This document shows positions 48,301 to 57,333 of a DNA stretch of 64,000 nucleotides, one piece after another. The notes under the pieces are model-generated. The model saw nothing but the letters and a program-made list of their open reading frames with translations. It searched no databases and was not told the origin of the DNA. A program made the translations under genes and the position numbers. The DNA is from Palsa-1033 sp963735455 (lineage in GTDB: Bacteria; Chloroflexota; Limnocylindria; Limnocylindrales; CSP1-4): positions 381,207-445,206 of the forward strand of contig CAVTKZ010000003.1 of the NCBI GenBank assembly GCA_963735455.1, written 5' to 3'. Every line of letters starts with the position of its first letter. The stretch's first letter is position 1.

Positions 48301-48870
48301 TCAGAAGTGATAGCGCTGTCGGACGTTCCAGTTGGGAATGCCATCGTTCGGAGCCAGGGCGATTACCGCCGCCCGATCGGCTGGATCGATCGCATCCCAG
48401 CCGGGGTGGTTGCTGCGCCACTGCTCAATCACGTCCGGGTATTGAGTCCACCAGTTTCTTCGGGTCCAGGTGCCGTCGGGGCCAATCCCGGCGCACCAAC
48501 CGCTGTTCATCCCGTCCATCCAGGTGTGGTGTTCGAGCCAGTCGCCGTGAGCCGCGCAGGCTGCCACAAAGACGGTTGAATAGGCCGCTCCGGCGATACC
48601 GATCGCCGGACCAGAGCAGGCGACCGTGTCCGACCGAGTGTCAGCAATAAGGCGAGCAAGCGCCTCGGGATCCCAGGGACCTTCCGGCAGGTCCGGACAA
48701 CGGATGAACTCCGTGGACAGGTAGCATCCCCACGGCTCGACCGGCCCCGCGAAATAGCAGGGCAGTGCGACCACGCGACCCTCCAGCAGGGCCAGCCAGG
48801 CGACTGGGTCAACGGGCTCAGGGACTGGTCGGTCCCGGTCCGAATACATCCAGGTCGGTTCGGATGTCAC
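48301..48870 (-). CDS. Hypothetical protein (last gene of four-gene operon)
   Basis: 189 residues, GTG 48870. Tryptophan- and cysteine-containing soluble protein with segments PVAWLALLEGRVVALPCYFAG, IADTRSDTVACSGPAIGIAG, HTWMDGMNSGWCAGIGPDG and NWWTQYPDVIEQW. No signal peptide or membrane segment. I do not recognise the family. It starts nine bases after the stop of the preceding minus-strand gene, so it is co-transcribed with three other unknown small proteins. Confidence 0.65.
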   Translation of the reverse strand: MTSEPTWMYSDRDRPVPEPVDPVAWLALLEGRVVALPCYFAGPVEPWGCYLSTEFIRCPDLPEGPWDPEALARLIADTRSDTVACSGPAIGIAGAAYSTVFVAACAAHGDWLEHHTWMDGMNSGWCAGIGPDGTWTRRNWWTQYPDVIEQWRSNHPGWDAIDPADRAAVIALAPNDGIPNWNVRQRYHF

Positions 48871-48879
48871 GCCTCGTCC

Positions 48880-49416
48880 TCAGGCCGCGCTTTGCCGTCC
48901 AGCTGCGGGACCGCCCCCGATCACAGCCTCCCAGGGCCGGACCAGGGCATGTGTCGTTTCCTGGACCACAGTTGCGAAGCCTAGAACGGCACATTCCGCC
49001 GCAAGTACGGCACCCCAGGCCGCACCCGGTTCGGCAGCGACGCTATGCCATTCCTCCTCGTCCGCACGGATCGTCAGACGTGACCAGCGCTCTTCGAGCG
49101 CCGTTCGCCTTGAGTCATCGAAACCTGTGTCGCCGGCGGCCAACGCCGCGGACCAGACGACTGCACGCGCCTGGTCCATCAAGTCCCCGAGCTGGATGAA
49201 GTGGTCGAAGTGATCCCCGTGGTAGTCCCAGCTAGCCGCATATGCATGCGCCCCGAAATAGGCGTCAATCCAGGCTTGCCCGATCCCGGACGTATCGCGA
49301 AAGACCCGGTCGAGCTCGGTGATCTCTTCGGTGGTGAGGCGGCGGGCACGCGCAATTACGCCGATCGGCTCGTGACCCCAGTAGCCGGTCCGGGCAGGCT
49401 CTGACTCAGCCGGCAT
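48880..49416 (-). CDS. Hypothetical protein (third gene of four-gene operon)
   Basis: 178 residues, ATG 49416. Contains LTTEEITELDRVFRDTSGIG, WIDAYFGAHAYAASWDYHGD and a helical region LGDLMDQARAVVWSAALAAG. The start overlaps the end of the previous gene by 11 bases. Soluble, acidic, no recognised domain. Aromatic-rich small proteins in such overlapping sets are often immunity-type proteins, but there is no direct evidence here. Confidence 0.65.
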   Translation of the reverse strand: MPAESEPARTGYWGHEPIGVIARARRLTTEEITELDRVFRDTSGIGQAWIDAYFGAHAYAASWDYHGDHFDHFIQLGDLMDQARAVVWSAALAAGDTGFDDSRRTALEERWSRLTIRADEEEWHSVAAEPGAAWGAVLAAECAVLGFATVVQETTHALVRPWEAVIGGGPAAGRQSAA

Positions 49417-49810
49417 TCCGGGCTCCTATCCCGGAAAGTCGCTCGCCTGTGGGGAGGACAACCTCGAGTTGCTCGTCCGGAATGACGGCCCGCCAGCTTG
49501 AGAGCAGGGCATCGGCAACCGCCGGATCCCGCGGCCAGCAGGCCAGGACAAGCGCAACCTCAATGATGACTGCGTACGCGGGTTGGTCTGTGAACGGTCT
49601 CGCGATCTCATAGGCGCGACGGAAGAGCGCGAACCATTCAGGCCGGGAGAACTCCATGGCGTACCGGAGTTCGCCATAGTGTTGACGCACTCCGTCTGAA
49701 TCAGGGCGCGGATCATGAGCCGTTACGAGGTCCGCGAATTCAGCCGGAGTCAACGTGGCGACGCGGGCGCCGAACCGGTCGAGCCAGTCCATCCATTCGG
49801 CGGCCGTCAT
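49406..49810 (-). CDS. Hypothetical protein (second gene of four-gene operon)
   Basis: 134 residues. ATG 49810 overlaps the upstream stop as ATGA. Sequence is helical: MTAAEWMDWLDRFGARVATL, HYGELRYAMEFSRPEWFALF, YAVIIEVALVLACWPRDPAV. Repeated two-helix hairpins suggest an alpha-solenoid-like or ARM-like small protein. No family recognised. Confidence 0.65.
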   Translation of the reverse strand: MTAAEWMDWLDRFGARVATLTPAEFADLVTAHDPRPDSDGVRQHYGELRYAMEFSRPEWFALFRRAYEIARPFTDQPAYAVIIEVALVLACWPRDPAVADALLSSWRAVIPDEQLEVVLPTGERLSGIGARNAG

Positions 49811-50247
49811 GCGTCTTGAGCCTCCCGGCCAAAGAGCGACGGCTTGAGCCACCCAGGGAGCCTGAAGTCCGGCTCTGGTGCGTCCCGGAAATCGAGGACA
49901 TCTCCGCCGAAGTTGAGCGTCAGCAGCTCGCCTTGATGCGGCCCGTCGAGCAGGCACAGATCGAGGGTGATGTCGTACCGCCGGACAATCATGACGTGGG
50001 TGTTGTCCCATCGCTCGTCGAAACGGATCACCTTGAGGCGGGCGCCAACCGGGATATCGATGACCTGAGTGGTCGCTCGCATCCGATGCGGAGCGCGGGC
50101 CAGAAGGATCGAGCCAACAGGCGGGGCGCCATCCATAGGTAGGAAGGGTCCCACCCGGCCTGCGAGCTGGGCAATGCCCCGTTCGTCATATGGGCCGAGC
50201 GCCCACTCCGTTCGGCCTTGGAGGGTCTGCCGAGGTGGGCTTGCCAT
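49807..50247 (-). CDS. Hypothetical protein (first gene of four-gene operon)
   Basis: 146 residues, ATG 50247. Beta-rich: PVGSILLARAPHRMRATTQV, RLKVIRFDERWDNTHVMIVR and LDLCLLDGPHQGELLTLNFG, followed by DFRLPGWLKPSLFGREAQ. Soluble, no known domain. It heads an operon of four tightly packed genes (50247 to 48301), each overlapping or nearly touching the next. Confidence 0.65.
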   Translation of the reverse strand: MASPPRQTLQGRTEWALGPYDERGIAQLAGRVGPFLPMDGAPPVGSILLARAPHRMRATTQVIDIPVGARLKVIRFDERWDNTHVMIVRRYDITLDLCLLDGPHQGELLTLNFGGDVLDFRDAPEPDFRLPGWLKPSLFGREAQDA

Positions 50248-50297
50248 CGTTGCGGGCGGGGACGGTCTAGCTCCCCATCGATCATCGAGCGACCGCG

Positions 50298-50315
50298 CAC
50301 GATCCGTTCATCGGA
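50298..50315. repeat. Dispersed 18-nt hairpin, degenerate copy
   Basis: CACGATC-CGTT-CATCGGA, matching the consensus except at the 3' edge. It lies 19 bases past the end of the minus-strand DUF1232 gene. Confidence 0.35.
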
Positions 50316-50333
50316 TCGGCGCCGTCATCGACG

Positions 50334-50795
50334 CTAATCGCGGAGGCCAAGCAGGCCGAGCAGCAGGTTAAACCCGGCATCCGAGCCCGACCACTGCCGC
50401 CGGAGCTCGTCAATCCCGATCCGCCGACCAGCCCAGCGCAGAACGAGGCCGGGTCACGACCAGATCATCCATCGATCCAAGGACCGGGATGAAATCGGGG
50501 ATGAGGTCAATCGGGCTGACCAAATAGGCGAGCAGCCCGCCGAGGGCCAGCCTCACGCTCGTGGGCGTGCTTGGATCCGCCAGGAGCGATCGCACCAGCC
50601 GAACGAGGTCTGGGATCAGGCGGAGTGCCGGGCCAACCAGAGCTTGCGCTGGTCGGTGAGCCAGACGATGACGGCTAGGACGAGCCAGGCGCCTACAAGG
50701 AGCGCAGCAGTCGTGACCACCGTGCTCCCGACATCCACCGCCTGATCCTGGTCGTTGGCCCCCGCGCTCTCGGCGCCGTCTCGATCGATTCTCAC
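50334..50795 (-). CDS. DUF1232 (YkvA-like) membrane protein, two compensating frameshifts
   Basis: Joined product of about 153 residues. A membrane segment (TTAALLVGAWLVLAVIVWL) is followed by the DUF1232 core LRLIPDLVRLVRSLLADPST and LLAYLVSPIDLIPDFIPVLG, then LRWAGRRIGIDELRRQW and a stop at 50334. The frame changes at about 50612-50632 (one base missing) and 50443-50458 (one extra), so they compensate. GTG 50795 is a tentative start. Function of YkvA-type proteins is unknown. Confidence 0.75.
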
Positions 50796-50882
50796 GGCCG
50801 AGTCCCATCCAGCCCTTTTGACTCCAACGCCCAGAGGCGAGCCCAGACGGGGCGGCGAGCCTAGCCCGTAGAGTTGGCGCCA

Positions 50883-52100
50883 ATGGCCAAACGTTCTCGC
50901 CCCTGGTTCACGCCCGGCGTTCGGGGAATCGGGCTCGCGAGCCTGCTCGCCGACGCGGGCCACGAGATCCCGACGGCCCTCCTGCCAAGCTTTTTGACCT
51001 CGGTCCTGGGCGCAACGGCGGTCGCCCTGGGCCTGATTGAAGGCGTTGCCGACGCGCTCTCCGGTGGCGCGAAGTTCGTCGGTGGTGTGCTCGCCGATGA
51101 GCCGGCTCGGCGCGAGTCGATTGCCGTCGGCGGCTACACCGTGACGGCAGTCCTCTCGGCGCTGATCGGTGGTGCCAGCGCTACCTGGCAGGTGGGTGTT
51201 CTCCGCGCAGGCGCCTGGGCCTCGCGCGGCTTTCGGGGTCCCGCTCGGAACGCGCTCCTCGCCGACGCGGTCGACCCCTCGGCGTACGGACGTGCCTACG
51301 GCTTCGAGCGCTCGATGGACAACCTTGGGGCGGTGGTCGGTCCGATCCTCGCCGTCGTCCTCGTGACTCTGGTGGGGATCCGCGGCGCGATCCTCCTGTC
51401 AGTCATACCGGGCCTGCTCGCCACAGTCGCGATCGTCTATGCGATCCGCCATCTCGAGCGGCCACCTGCCCGGCGCTCGACGACGATCCGCTTGAGCGTC
51501 CGGCCGCTCTTGCACGGACCACTCCGGCGGCTGTTCGTCGGGATCGGTGCCTTCGAGCTCGGCAACATGGCGGCCACCCTGCTGATCCTGCGGGCGACGC
51601 AGCTGTTCGCTTCCGGGAGAGGCACCGATGGGGCCGCCCAGCTCGCGATCGCCCTGTATGTCCTCTACAACATTGCCGGGACGCTCTCCAGCCTGCCGGC
51701 CGGCCGGCTCGCCGATCGGTTCGGGATGCGCCCAATCCTGCTCGCCGGTGCGCTCCTGTTCGCCCTGAGCTACGCCCTGTTCGCGGTCAGTGGCCCCGAC
51801 CCGCTGATTCTCGCGATCGCCTTCATCCTGGCGGGCGTCGGGATCGGCTGCGCCGAGACCGCCGAGAACGGCCTCGTCGCGGCCGAGGCACCAGCCGAGC
51901 TGCGGGGGACTGCCTTCGGACTCCTCGCCACGATCCAGAGCCTCGGTGATTTCGGGGCGAGCGTCATCGCCGGCTTGCTATGGACCGTCGTCGGCCCATC
52001 GGCCGCCTTCGGGTACGGTACCGCCGCACTGCTCATCTCGGCGGGCCTCTTCGCGACACAAGCCGAGCGGGAGCGACCGGAGAGCCATGGAACCAGCTAG
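50883..52100 (+). CDS. MFS transporter
   Basis: 405 residues, ATG 50883. Twelve membrane segments. FTPGVRGIGLASLLADAGHEIPTALLPSFL opens a group of MFS proteins with the DAGHE motif; the inter-domain loop has SLPAGRLADRFGMRPILLAG. AWASRGFRGPARNALLADAV marks the fourth to fifth helices. Upstream is the divergent DUF1232 gene. The last 14 bases overlap the next gene, suggesting one transcript with the lipoprotein at 52087. Confidence 0.83.
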   Translation: MAKRSRPWFTPGVRGIGLASLLADAGHEIPTALLPSFLTSVLGATAVALGLIEGVADALSGGAKFVGGVLADEPARRESIAVGGYTVTAVLSALIGGASATWQVGVLRAGAWASRGFRGPARNALLADAVDPSAYGRAYGFERSMDNLGAVVGPILAVVLVTLVGIRGAILLSVIPGLLATVAIVYAIRHLERPPARRSTTIRLSVRPLLHGPLRRLFVGIGAFELGNMAATLLILRATQLFASGRGTDGAAQLAIALYVLYNIAGTLSSLPAGRLADRFGMRPILLAGALLFALSYALFAVSGPDPLILAIAFILAGVGIGCAETAENGLVAAEAPAELRGTAFGLLATIQSLGDFGASVIAGLLWTVVGPSAAFGYGTAALLISAGLFATQAERERPESHGTS

Positions 52101-52557
52101 TCGTCATCGGCGTCGGAAGCTCATGGTCGGCCGGTTCCCAGTGCTGCTTATCGTTCTCGTCCTTGTCGGGTGTACGCCGCAAGTCGTCTCGACCTACGAG
52201 ATCGGCGGACAGGCCTTGGCCGGCCCGACCTGCCCTGTCCAGCCCGCTTCGCCACTGCCGGGCGAATGCGCTCCGCGTCCAGTCGTCGGCGCCGTGCTCG
52301 TGATCAACGATCGAGCCGGCCACGAGGTCATCCGAGCTACGACCGGATCCGACGGCCGATGGAGCGCGACCATCCCCGCCGGGAGCTACACGATCATCCC
52401 GGGCCCGGTTCCTGGGCTGCTCGAGACCGCTCAGCTGGTCGTGGTCATGGTCTCGGCAACGTCCGTCCCAACGAACATCGAGATCGACTACGGCACGGGC
52501 CTCTCGCTCAAGGCCGCACGGGCGGCCTTGCCCGGAGAGTCTTTGGGTGTGGCCTGA
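52087..52557 (+). CDS. Lipoprotein with carboxypeptidase-regulatory-like (Ig) fold
   Basis: 156 residues. Signal peptide VGRFPVLLIVLVLVGC with lipobox LVGC. The body has TCPVQPASPLPGECAPRPV, VINDRAGHEVIRATTGSDGR and WSATIPAGSYTIIPGP, the pattern of a transthyretin/CarboxypepD_reg-like beta-sandwich. Similar small lipoproteins are common at bacterial surfaces. Overlaps the MFS gene and is followed at 12 bases by a hairpin. Confidence 0.7.
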   Translation: MEPASRHRRRKLMVGRFPVLLIVLVLVGCTPQVVSTYEIGGQALAGPTCPVQPASPLPGECAPRPVVGAVLVINDRAGHEVIRATTGSDGRWSATIPAGSYTIIPGPVPGLLETAQLVVVMVSATSVPTNIEIDYGTGLSLKAARAALPGESLGVA

Positions 52558-52569
52558 ACCAACCTGGGT

Positions 52570-52587
52570 CACGACGGGTTCATCGTG
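52570..52587. repeat. Dispersed 18-nt hairpin, copy 2
   Basis: CACGACG-GGTT-CATCGTG flanked by GT and AC, extending the stem to nine pairs with one mismatch. It follows the lipoprotein stop by 12 bases. Confidence 0.65.
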
Positions 52588-52758
52588 ACGAGCCCCCTGA
52601 GCCAGTCGCCGCGGGTGCTCATGGTCTCGATCACGGTGTCCGTGCCAATTCGGTGACCGTTGGCCAGGCTGACCACGAGCGCATCGACGCGAGCTACGTC
52701 CGCACGGCGCGGACGAACCTCGACGAGTCGGCGCTTGGTGCGGCCATAGACTTGCGGA

Positions 52759-54028
52759 GTGGCATTGACCCCGCCTCCCATCCGCCTCGGCCTCGGGGCC
52801 AACCTCGGTCAGTTTGCGCTGCTCGTTGGGGTCAACGGGCTCGTCGGCGGGATGGTCGGCCAGGAGCGGACGGTGGTTCCGCTCCTGGCGACCCAGGTGT
52901 TCGGGCTCCAGGCGCTGACGGGTGCCTTGAGCTTCATCGTGGTCTTCGGTCTCGCGAAGGCCGCCACGAACTACGTCGCCGGAGTGCTGGCCGACCGCTA
53001 CGGGCGCAAGCCGGTACTCGTGGCCGGCTGGCTGATCGGGATGCCCGTACCGATCCTCCTGATCGTGGCCCCATCGTGGGCCTGGGTTCTGGTCGCGAAC
53101 GCGCTGCTCGGGATCAACCAGGGCCTCACCTGGTCGATGACCGTCACGATGAAGATCGATCTTGTCGGGCCCCGCCGGCGCGGCTTCGCCCTCGGGCTCA
53201 ACGAGGCCGCCGGGTACGGGGCCGTTGGGCTGACCGCCTTCGTGACCGGGATCATGGCCGAGCGTTGGGGCCTGCGCCCGGCCCCATTCCTGCTGGGCCT
53301 CGCGTTCGCCGGGCTCGGGCTCGGGCTCTCGACGCTGTTCGTCCGCGAGACCCACGGTCACGCCCGGTTCGAGGCTGTGGCGGGCTCGATCCACGCTGAC
53401 AGCCGAGCCCGGTTCACGGCTCGCGACGTGTTCATCCTGACGAGCGCTCGCGACCGGGCTCTCTCGGCGGCGAGCCAGGCCGGGCTCGTGAATAACCTCA
53501 ACGACGGCCTCGCCTGGGGTCTATTGCCGATCTACTACGCGAGCGCGGGCTTGAGCCTTGCCGAGATCGGCGTCCTCGCGGCGATCTATCCGACCGTGTG
53601 GGGCATTGGCCAGCTGGGCATGGGCGCGTTGTCCGATCGGATCGGTCGCAAGGGCCTGATTGCGGCCGGGATGCTCCTCCAGGCGGGGGCGCTCGTGGTC
53701 CTCGGTGTCGAGCGCGGCTTCGGACCGTGGGCCGCGGCCGGTGTCGGGCTGGGGATCGGCACGGCGATGGTCTACCCGACGCTGCTGGCAGTGATCGGGG
53801 ATGCCGCCCACCCAGCCTGGCGGGCGTCAGCGGTCGGGGTGTACCGACTCTGGCGCGATGCCGGCTTCGCGGTCGGGGCCCTGGCTGCCGGTCTCTTCGC
53901 TGATCGCTTCGGCAGTCCTGCCGCGAATTCTGGTCGTCGCGGCGCTGACCGGACTGTCCGGACTCGTCGTGATGGTCCGAATGGACGAAACGAGACCGTC
54001 GACGGCGGTCGATGGGACAGGCGGGTGA
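52759..54028 (+). CDS. MFS transporter (frameshift near C-terminus)
   Basis: About 422 residues after joining, GTG 52759. Family loop motif GVLADRYGRKPVLVAGWLIG after the second helix and LSDRIGRKGLIAAGMLLQAG in the second half, about twelve membrane segments. A single extra base at 53915-53930 moves the last helix (ILVVAALTGLSGLVVMVRM) to another frame, which ends at 54028. Resembles drug/sugar exporters; the conserved INQGLTWSMTVTMKIDLVGP segment is characteristic of one MFS subfamily. Substrate unknown. Confidence 0.82.
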
Positions 54029-54086
54029 CGGCCGGCGCGATTGGATCGCCTCAAGGCGGGCCTAGCTGACGGAGATCTGGGGCCGC

Positions 54087-54104
54087 CACGATCAACTCAT
54101 GGTG
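54087..54104. repeat. Dispersed 18-nt hairpin, degenerate copy
   Basis: CACGATC-AACT-CATGGTG, two stem mismatches, 58 bases after the MFS stop. Confidence 0.35.
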
Positions 54105-54202
54105 CGGAGGGCCACCGCTTCAGCTCCCGGGAACAGCCTTCGCGTTTCGCGGTGCCGTAGTGTTCTGGGCGCTGGTCCAGAGTTTCGTGTGGGGGTCGAG
54201 AA

Positions 54203-54769
54203 ATGTCCGGAGCTACGTCCGAGCTGTGGCGGGTCGATGACGGCGGGCTCCCGGACTGCCCGGTCGGCAGCATCGTCTGGTTCGTGAATGACGGACCAAC
54301 CGCCCAGGTGATCCGACAAGGCCATGGAGCGGTCGGGACGATCTCGAGCGCGAGCACGACCCAGACGGCCTCGGCCAACGGCGCGCAGATCGTCCTGGTA
54401 AACGGCTCCGAGGGCTGGCAGGCGAAGCTCTCGCGGGTCGCAGCAACAATTCCGTCAACTTGGCCAGCGCCGTTAGCTGCCCCAGCGCCCCAAGACCATT
54501 GGGTCCGTTCGCCGGGCTGGCAGGCCGAAATCGATGCGGCCGCTCGGCCGGATCGGGTCGTGCGTCGCTATAGCGGCAAGCCCACCGTGGCGATCGCTGC
54601 CTATCAACTCGATGCCGGCCAGATGGCCGCCGCGGGCTGGTATGCGACCGCGAGCCTGTACGAGAAAGAGCCCATCGGCTGGGCCCGTGTCATCCTGTTT
54701 GGCTGGATCGCATTCCTCTTTCGACCGCCAGGATCGCTTGTCGTTACCTACGAACGCAGGTCGGGATGA
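54203..54769 (+). CDS. Hypothetical protein with C-terminal hydrophobic segment
   Basis: 188 residues, ATG 54203. Contains SIVWFVNDGPTAQVIRQGHG, QIVLVNGSEGWQAKLSRV and AIAAYQLDAGQMAAAGWYAT. A hydrophobic stretch (WARVILFGWIAFLFRP) sits near the end. A similar NSSEGW block appears in the gene debris at about 58153-58230, suggesting a once-duplicated gene. No family recognised. Confidence 0.6.
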   Translation: MSGATSELWRVDDGGLPDCPVGSIVWFVNDGPTAQVIRQGHGAVGTISSASTTQTASANGAQIVLVNGSEGWQAKLSRVAATIPSTWPAPLAAPAPQDHWVRSPGWQAEIDAAARPDRVVRRYSGKPTVAIAAYQLDAGQMAAAGWYATASLYEKEPIGWARVILFGWIAFLFRPPGSLVVTYERRSG

Positions 54770-54829
54770 TGCGCCTGATCCAAACGTGACTGCCGGCAAC
54801 ATACTCTGTCGCTCATCTCGATCGCGATC

Positions 54830-55147
54830 GTGATCGGGCTTGTGGCGGCCACGCTCTACTATTCGGGCGGCCCGGAGGCCCTCCGCCGAAACCGTCGGGA
54901 GCTGATTCTCTTCGCCGTCGCGCTGCTGCTGGTCGTCGCGTTGGCTGTGGGCTACATCAACGATCCAGTCGCCGCTCTTTTGTTGATCCCGTTGTGGTTT
55001 TGGTCGATACGGGCGTGGCAGTTTCGGGGCGGCCGCGACCGGATGAGAGAGGCTTGGCGCTCGCCAAGGTACCGAGTGTTCTTTGTCGTGCTATTCGGTT
55101 CGACGTTCGTACTGCCAGCGCTCTGGAGGATCGTCGCGGGTCAGTGA
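54830..55147 (+). CDS. Small membrane protein
   Basis: 105 residues, GTG 54830 tentative. Three to four hydrophobic segments (ILFAVALLLVVALAVGYI, PVAALLLIPLWFWSI, VFFVVLFGSTFVLPALWRIV). No recognised family. It lies 60 bases after the previous hypothetical gene and is probably co-transcribed with it. Confidence 0.55.
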   Translation: MIGLVAATLYYSGGPEALRRNRRELILFAVALLLVVALAVGYINDPVAALLLIPLWFWSIRAWQFRGGRDRMREAWRSPRYRVFFVVLFGSTFVLPALWRIVAGQ

Positions 55148-55226
55148 GCGGACTGACAGTCGTACGACCGGGCCGATGGCGCAGTCGAGCCTGGGCAGGG
55201 CATGGCGCCTCGACTCAGGCTTAGGT

Positions 55227-55244
55227 CACGATTCACTCATCGTG
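55227..55244. repeat. Dispersed 18-nt hairpin, copy 3
   Basis: CACGATT-CACT-CATCGTG: six base pairs of seven and a tetraloop, 80 bases past the small membrane protein stop. Confidence 0.55.
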
Positions 55245-55321
55245 TTAGGCCCGAGGACTAGACTCGCGGCCGGCGTGGGCGTCCCGTTCGCCCAAGGCGC
55301 CGGGCGTGGGGGACTCGCTCG

Positions 55322-56245
55322 ATGGCAATCTTTCGGCGACTTTCTCGGGCCGGCCTCGGCCTTCTCGTGGCCGCCCTCGTCGTCGGATGCGCTCCCGCCA
55401 GGCCGTCCGAAGCGCCTGGTGCCAATGCAAGCCTGAGCCTCGCTCCAGCGACCTCGGGGCCGAGCACACCGCCGATCGCGCTGCGTCCGTATCAACTGAA
55501 GCTGCTTGACTCCCGGGGATCGCCGATCTCGACGACGACGATCGCCTCGACGGGCGACTGTGCCTTTCTGTCGACAGACTGGCTGCGCTCGTTCTGTGGG
55601 CTGACTCTCCCCGCCGATTGGCGGACGATCATCGGTCCGACCGACCCATTCGTTGAGCCGGCCGACGGCACCGACAGTGTCACCTGGATGGCGGCCTTGA
55701 CCCGAGCCCAGATCGAGGGCGACACGTCGCTCTGCCTCGACGTGGCGGCCCGGTTCTGGGTGAGCGCGGGCAGCGTCAACAAGTCGGCTCCGGGGCCAGG
55801 CTCCACCTATGCTCCGGTCCGGCCGGTTGCCGCCTGTATCGCTGACTTTCGAACCGTCGCCGCCAAGGGTTCCTTCAACGGGCCGGCCGACGGGCTCGAC
55901 GTGATCGAGGTCCTGGTCGATCAAGATGCTCTGGCCCGGATCGACGGCGGCCCGATCGCGAGCTTCGACCCAATCGTGGGCTGCTCGGAGCCGATGAGCC
56001 ACGATGCCTGCAACGCGATCTTCGACGCAGTGACTGCCGCCCTTGGCACTCGCCAGGCACAGGTCCGTTCGCTCGTCGCTCAGGCCGAGCCGATCAGCTG
56101 TCTCACAGCGTCGACACCTTGCCCACCACCGTCAGCGGGGACGTGGGTCGGCGGAGCCCGGGTCAACCTCGCCTCGAGCGAGCTGTACTTCGATGTCGTC
56201 GACGTTGGCGGCCAGGTCACTGCCAGCGAAGTCCCAAAGCCATGA
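55322..56245 (+). CDS. Putative lipoprotein, unknown function
   Basis: 307 residues, ATG 55322. Signal peptide LSRAGLGLLVAALVVGC with lipobox VVGC, Ser/Pro/Ala linker, then a body with several cysteines (STGDCAFLSTDWLRSFCGL, GDTSLCLDVAARFW, AACIADFRTV, GCSEPMSHDACNAIFDAV). No domain recognised. 48 bases before the Clp-N gene. Confidence 0.65.
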   Translation: MAIFRRLSRAGLGLLVAALVVGCAPARPSEAPGANASLSLAPATSGPSTPPIALRPYQLKLLDSRGSPISTTTIASTGDCAFLSTDWLRSFCGLTLPADWRTIIGPTDPFVEPADGTDSVTWMAALTRAQIEGDTSLCLDVAARFWVSAGSVNKSAPGPGSTYAPVRPVAACIADFRTVAAKGSFNGPADGLDVIEVLVDQDALARIDGGPIASFDPIVGCSEPMSHDACNAIFDAVTAALGTRQAQVRSLVAQAEPISCLTASTPCPPPSAGTWVGGARVNLASSELYFDVVDVGGQVTASEVPKP

Positions 56246-56293
56246 GGAACGCAGGCGCGTGGCCCGGCTGCCTCGCCGGCGCAGGGGAAGGGC

Positions 56294-57247
56294 ATGGATC
56301 GCTTCGATAAGTTCACTGACCGAGCCCGGCAAGCCCTGACCGACGCTCAGGCCGAAGCTGCTCGTTTCGACCAGAACTACATCGGTCCTGAGCACATTCT
56401 CCTTGGGGTGATCGGGGTTGATGGTGGCACGGGGGCGAAAGTCCTGGTCAACCTCGGGGTCGAGCTACCCAAGGTGCGCAGGGCGGTCGAGTTCCTGATT
56501 GATGCTGGCCAGCGACCGGTGGTCGGCGAGGTCGGCCTCACCCCGGCCGCCAAGCACGTGATCGAACTCGCGATCGATGAAGCCCGGCGCATGGAGCACC
56601 GCTACCTCGGCACGGAGCACCTGCTCCTCGGGATCTTGCGCCAGGGCGATAGCGTGGCCGCAGGAGTGCTCGAGTCGGTCGGGGTGAACCTCGGAGACGC
56701 CCGCCGAGAGGTGCTTCGCCTGGCGCCCATGGGGTCAGCTGCTTCGAATGAGATCCCAATCAGGCGCTCGGATCCGACCATTGCTCCCGGCTCGTCGGGT
56801 CTCACCGAGTTCGCCATCGTTCGCTGGGTGCCCGACGGCTTGCAGGATGTCGGTGAGCTGATCGTCGATGCCCAAGCGCATGGCTTTGCCGGACGATCGT
56901 CCGCCTACTTCAGTGGCAGCGCGATCCTCGAGTTCGCCGGGCGGCTAGGTAAGGAGCCACTCCCGGCAGAACCGCTCGAGATCCGAAGCGGGCATCTCCG
57001 TCCCGGGAGCGATGAGCTTGACGAGCACGTCGGCATCGCCGTTGCAACCGTAGGCAACCTTGGCCAGGTCGGCATTGTCATCCACCTTGCTGAAGTTTGG
57101 CCCGCACGACCTGAGACTCGGAGCGAGGTTCGTCTCGAGCTCCTGACGACATATGAGCGGCTTAGCCAGTTCGGTCGCGACCTGGGTCGTGTGGTGCGTG
57201 GCGAGCAAGCATCTGCGCAGCTCGATGGCGAGGTCCTGCGGACATGA
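56294..57247 (+). CDS. Clp N-terminal double-domain protein without AAA+ module
   Basis: 317 residues, ATG 56294. Two Clp_N repeats: residues about 1-70 (FDKFTDRARQALTDAQAEAA, FDQNYIGPEHILLGVIG) and 78-150 (LTPAAKHVIELAIDEARRME, HRYLGTEHLLLGILRQGDSV). This is the substrate/adaptor-binding domain of ClpC, normally followed by two ATPase modules, which are absent. The remaining 165 residues (FAIVRWVPDGLQDVGELIVD, YFSGSAILEFAGRLG, LDEHVGIAVATVGNLGQVGI) match no family I know. It could act as an adaptor or decoy for the Clp protease. Confidence 0.8.
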   Translation: MDRFDKFTDRARQALTDAQAEAARFDQNYIGPEHILLGVIGVDGGTGAKVLVNLGVELPKVRRAVEFLIDAGQRPVVGEVGLTPAAKHVIELAIDEARRMEHRYLGTEHLLLGILRQGDSVAAGVLESVGVNLGDARREVLRLAPMGSAASNEIPIRRSDPTIAPGSSGLTEFAIVRWVPDGLQDVGELIVDAQAHGFAGRSSAYFSGSAILEFAGRLGKEPLPAEPLEIRSGHLRPGSDELDEHVGIAVATVGNLGQVGIVIHLAEVWPARPETRSEVRLELLTTYERLSQFGRDLGRVVRGEQASAQLDGEVLRT

Positions 57248-57295
57248 GGGCCATGTCTGAGCTCTGACCGGCAGAGAAGGTTGGACGGCCCTCGC

Positions 57296-57313
57296 CACGA
57301 CGATGTCATCGTG
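57296..57313. repeat. Dispersed 18-nt hairpin, copy 4
   Basis: CACGACG-ATGT-CATCGTG, seven-position stem with one C-A mismatch, 48 bases after the Clp-N stop and 20 before the convergent pseudogene end. Confidence 0.6.
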
Positions 57314-57333
57314 AGGGAGGTCGGGGCTTAGTC

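Noticed and set aside
52569..52740. Minus-strand ORF with VDALVVSLANGHRIGTDTVI, resembling a PIN-domain C-terminus
   Set aside because: Only about 50 residues, no start outside the MFS gene, and it overlaps a hairpin repeat. Could be a fragment but the support is too thin.
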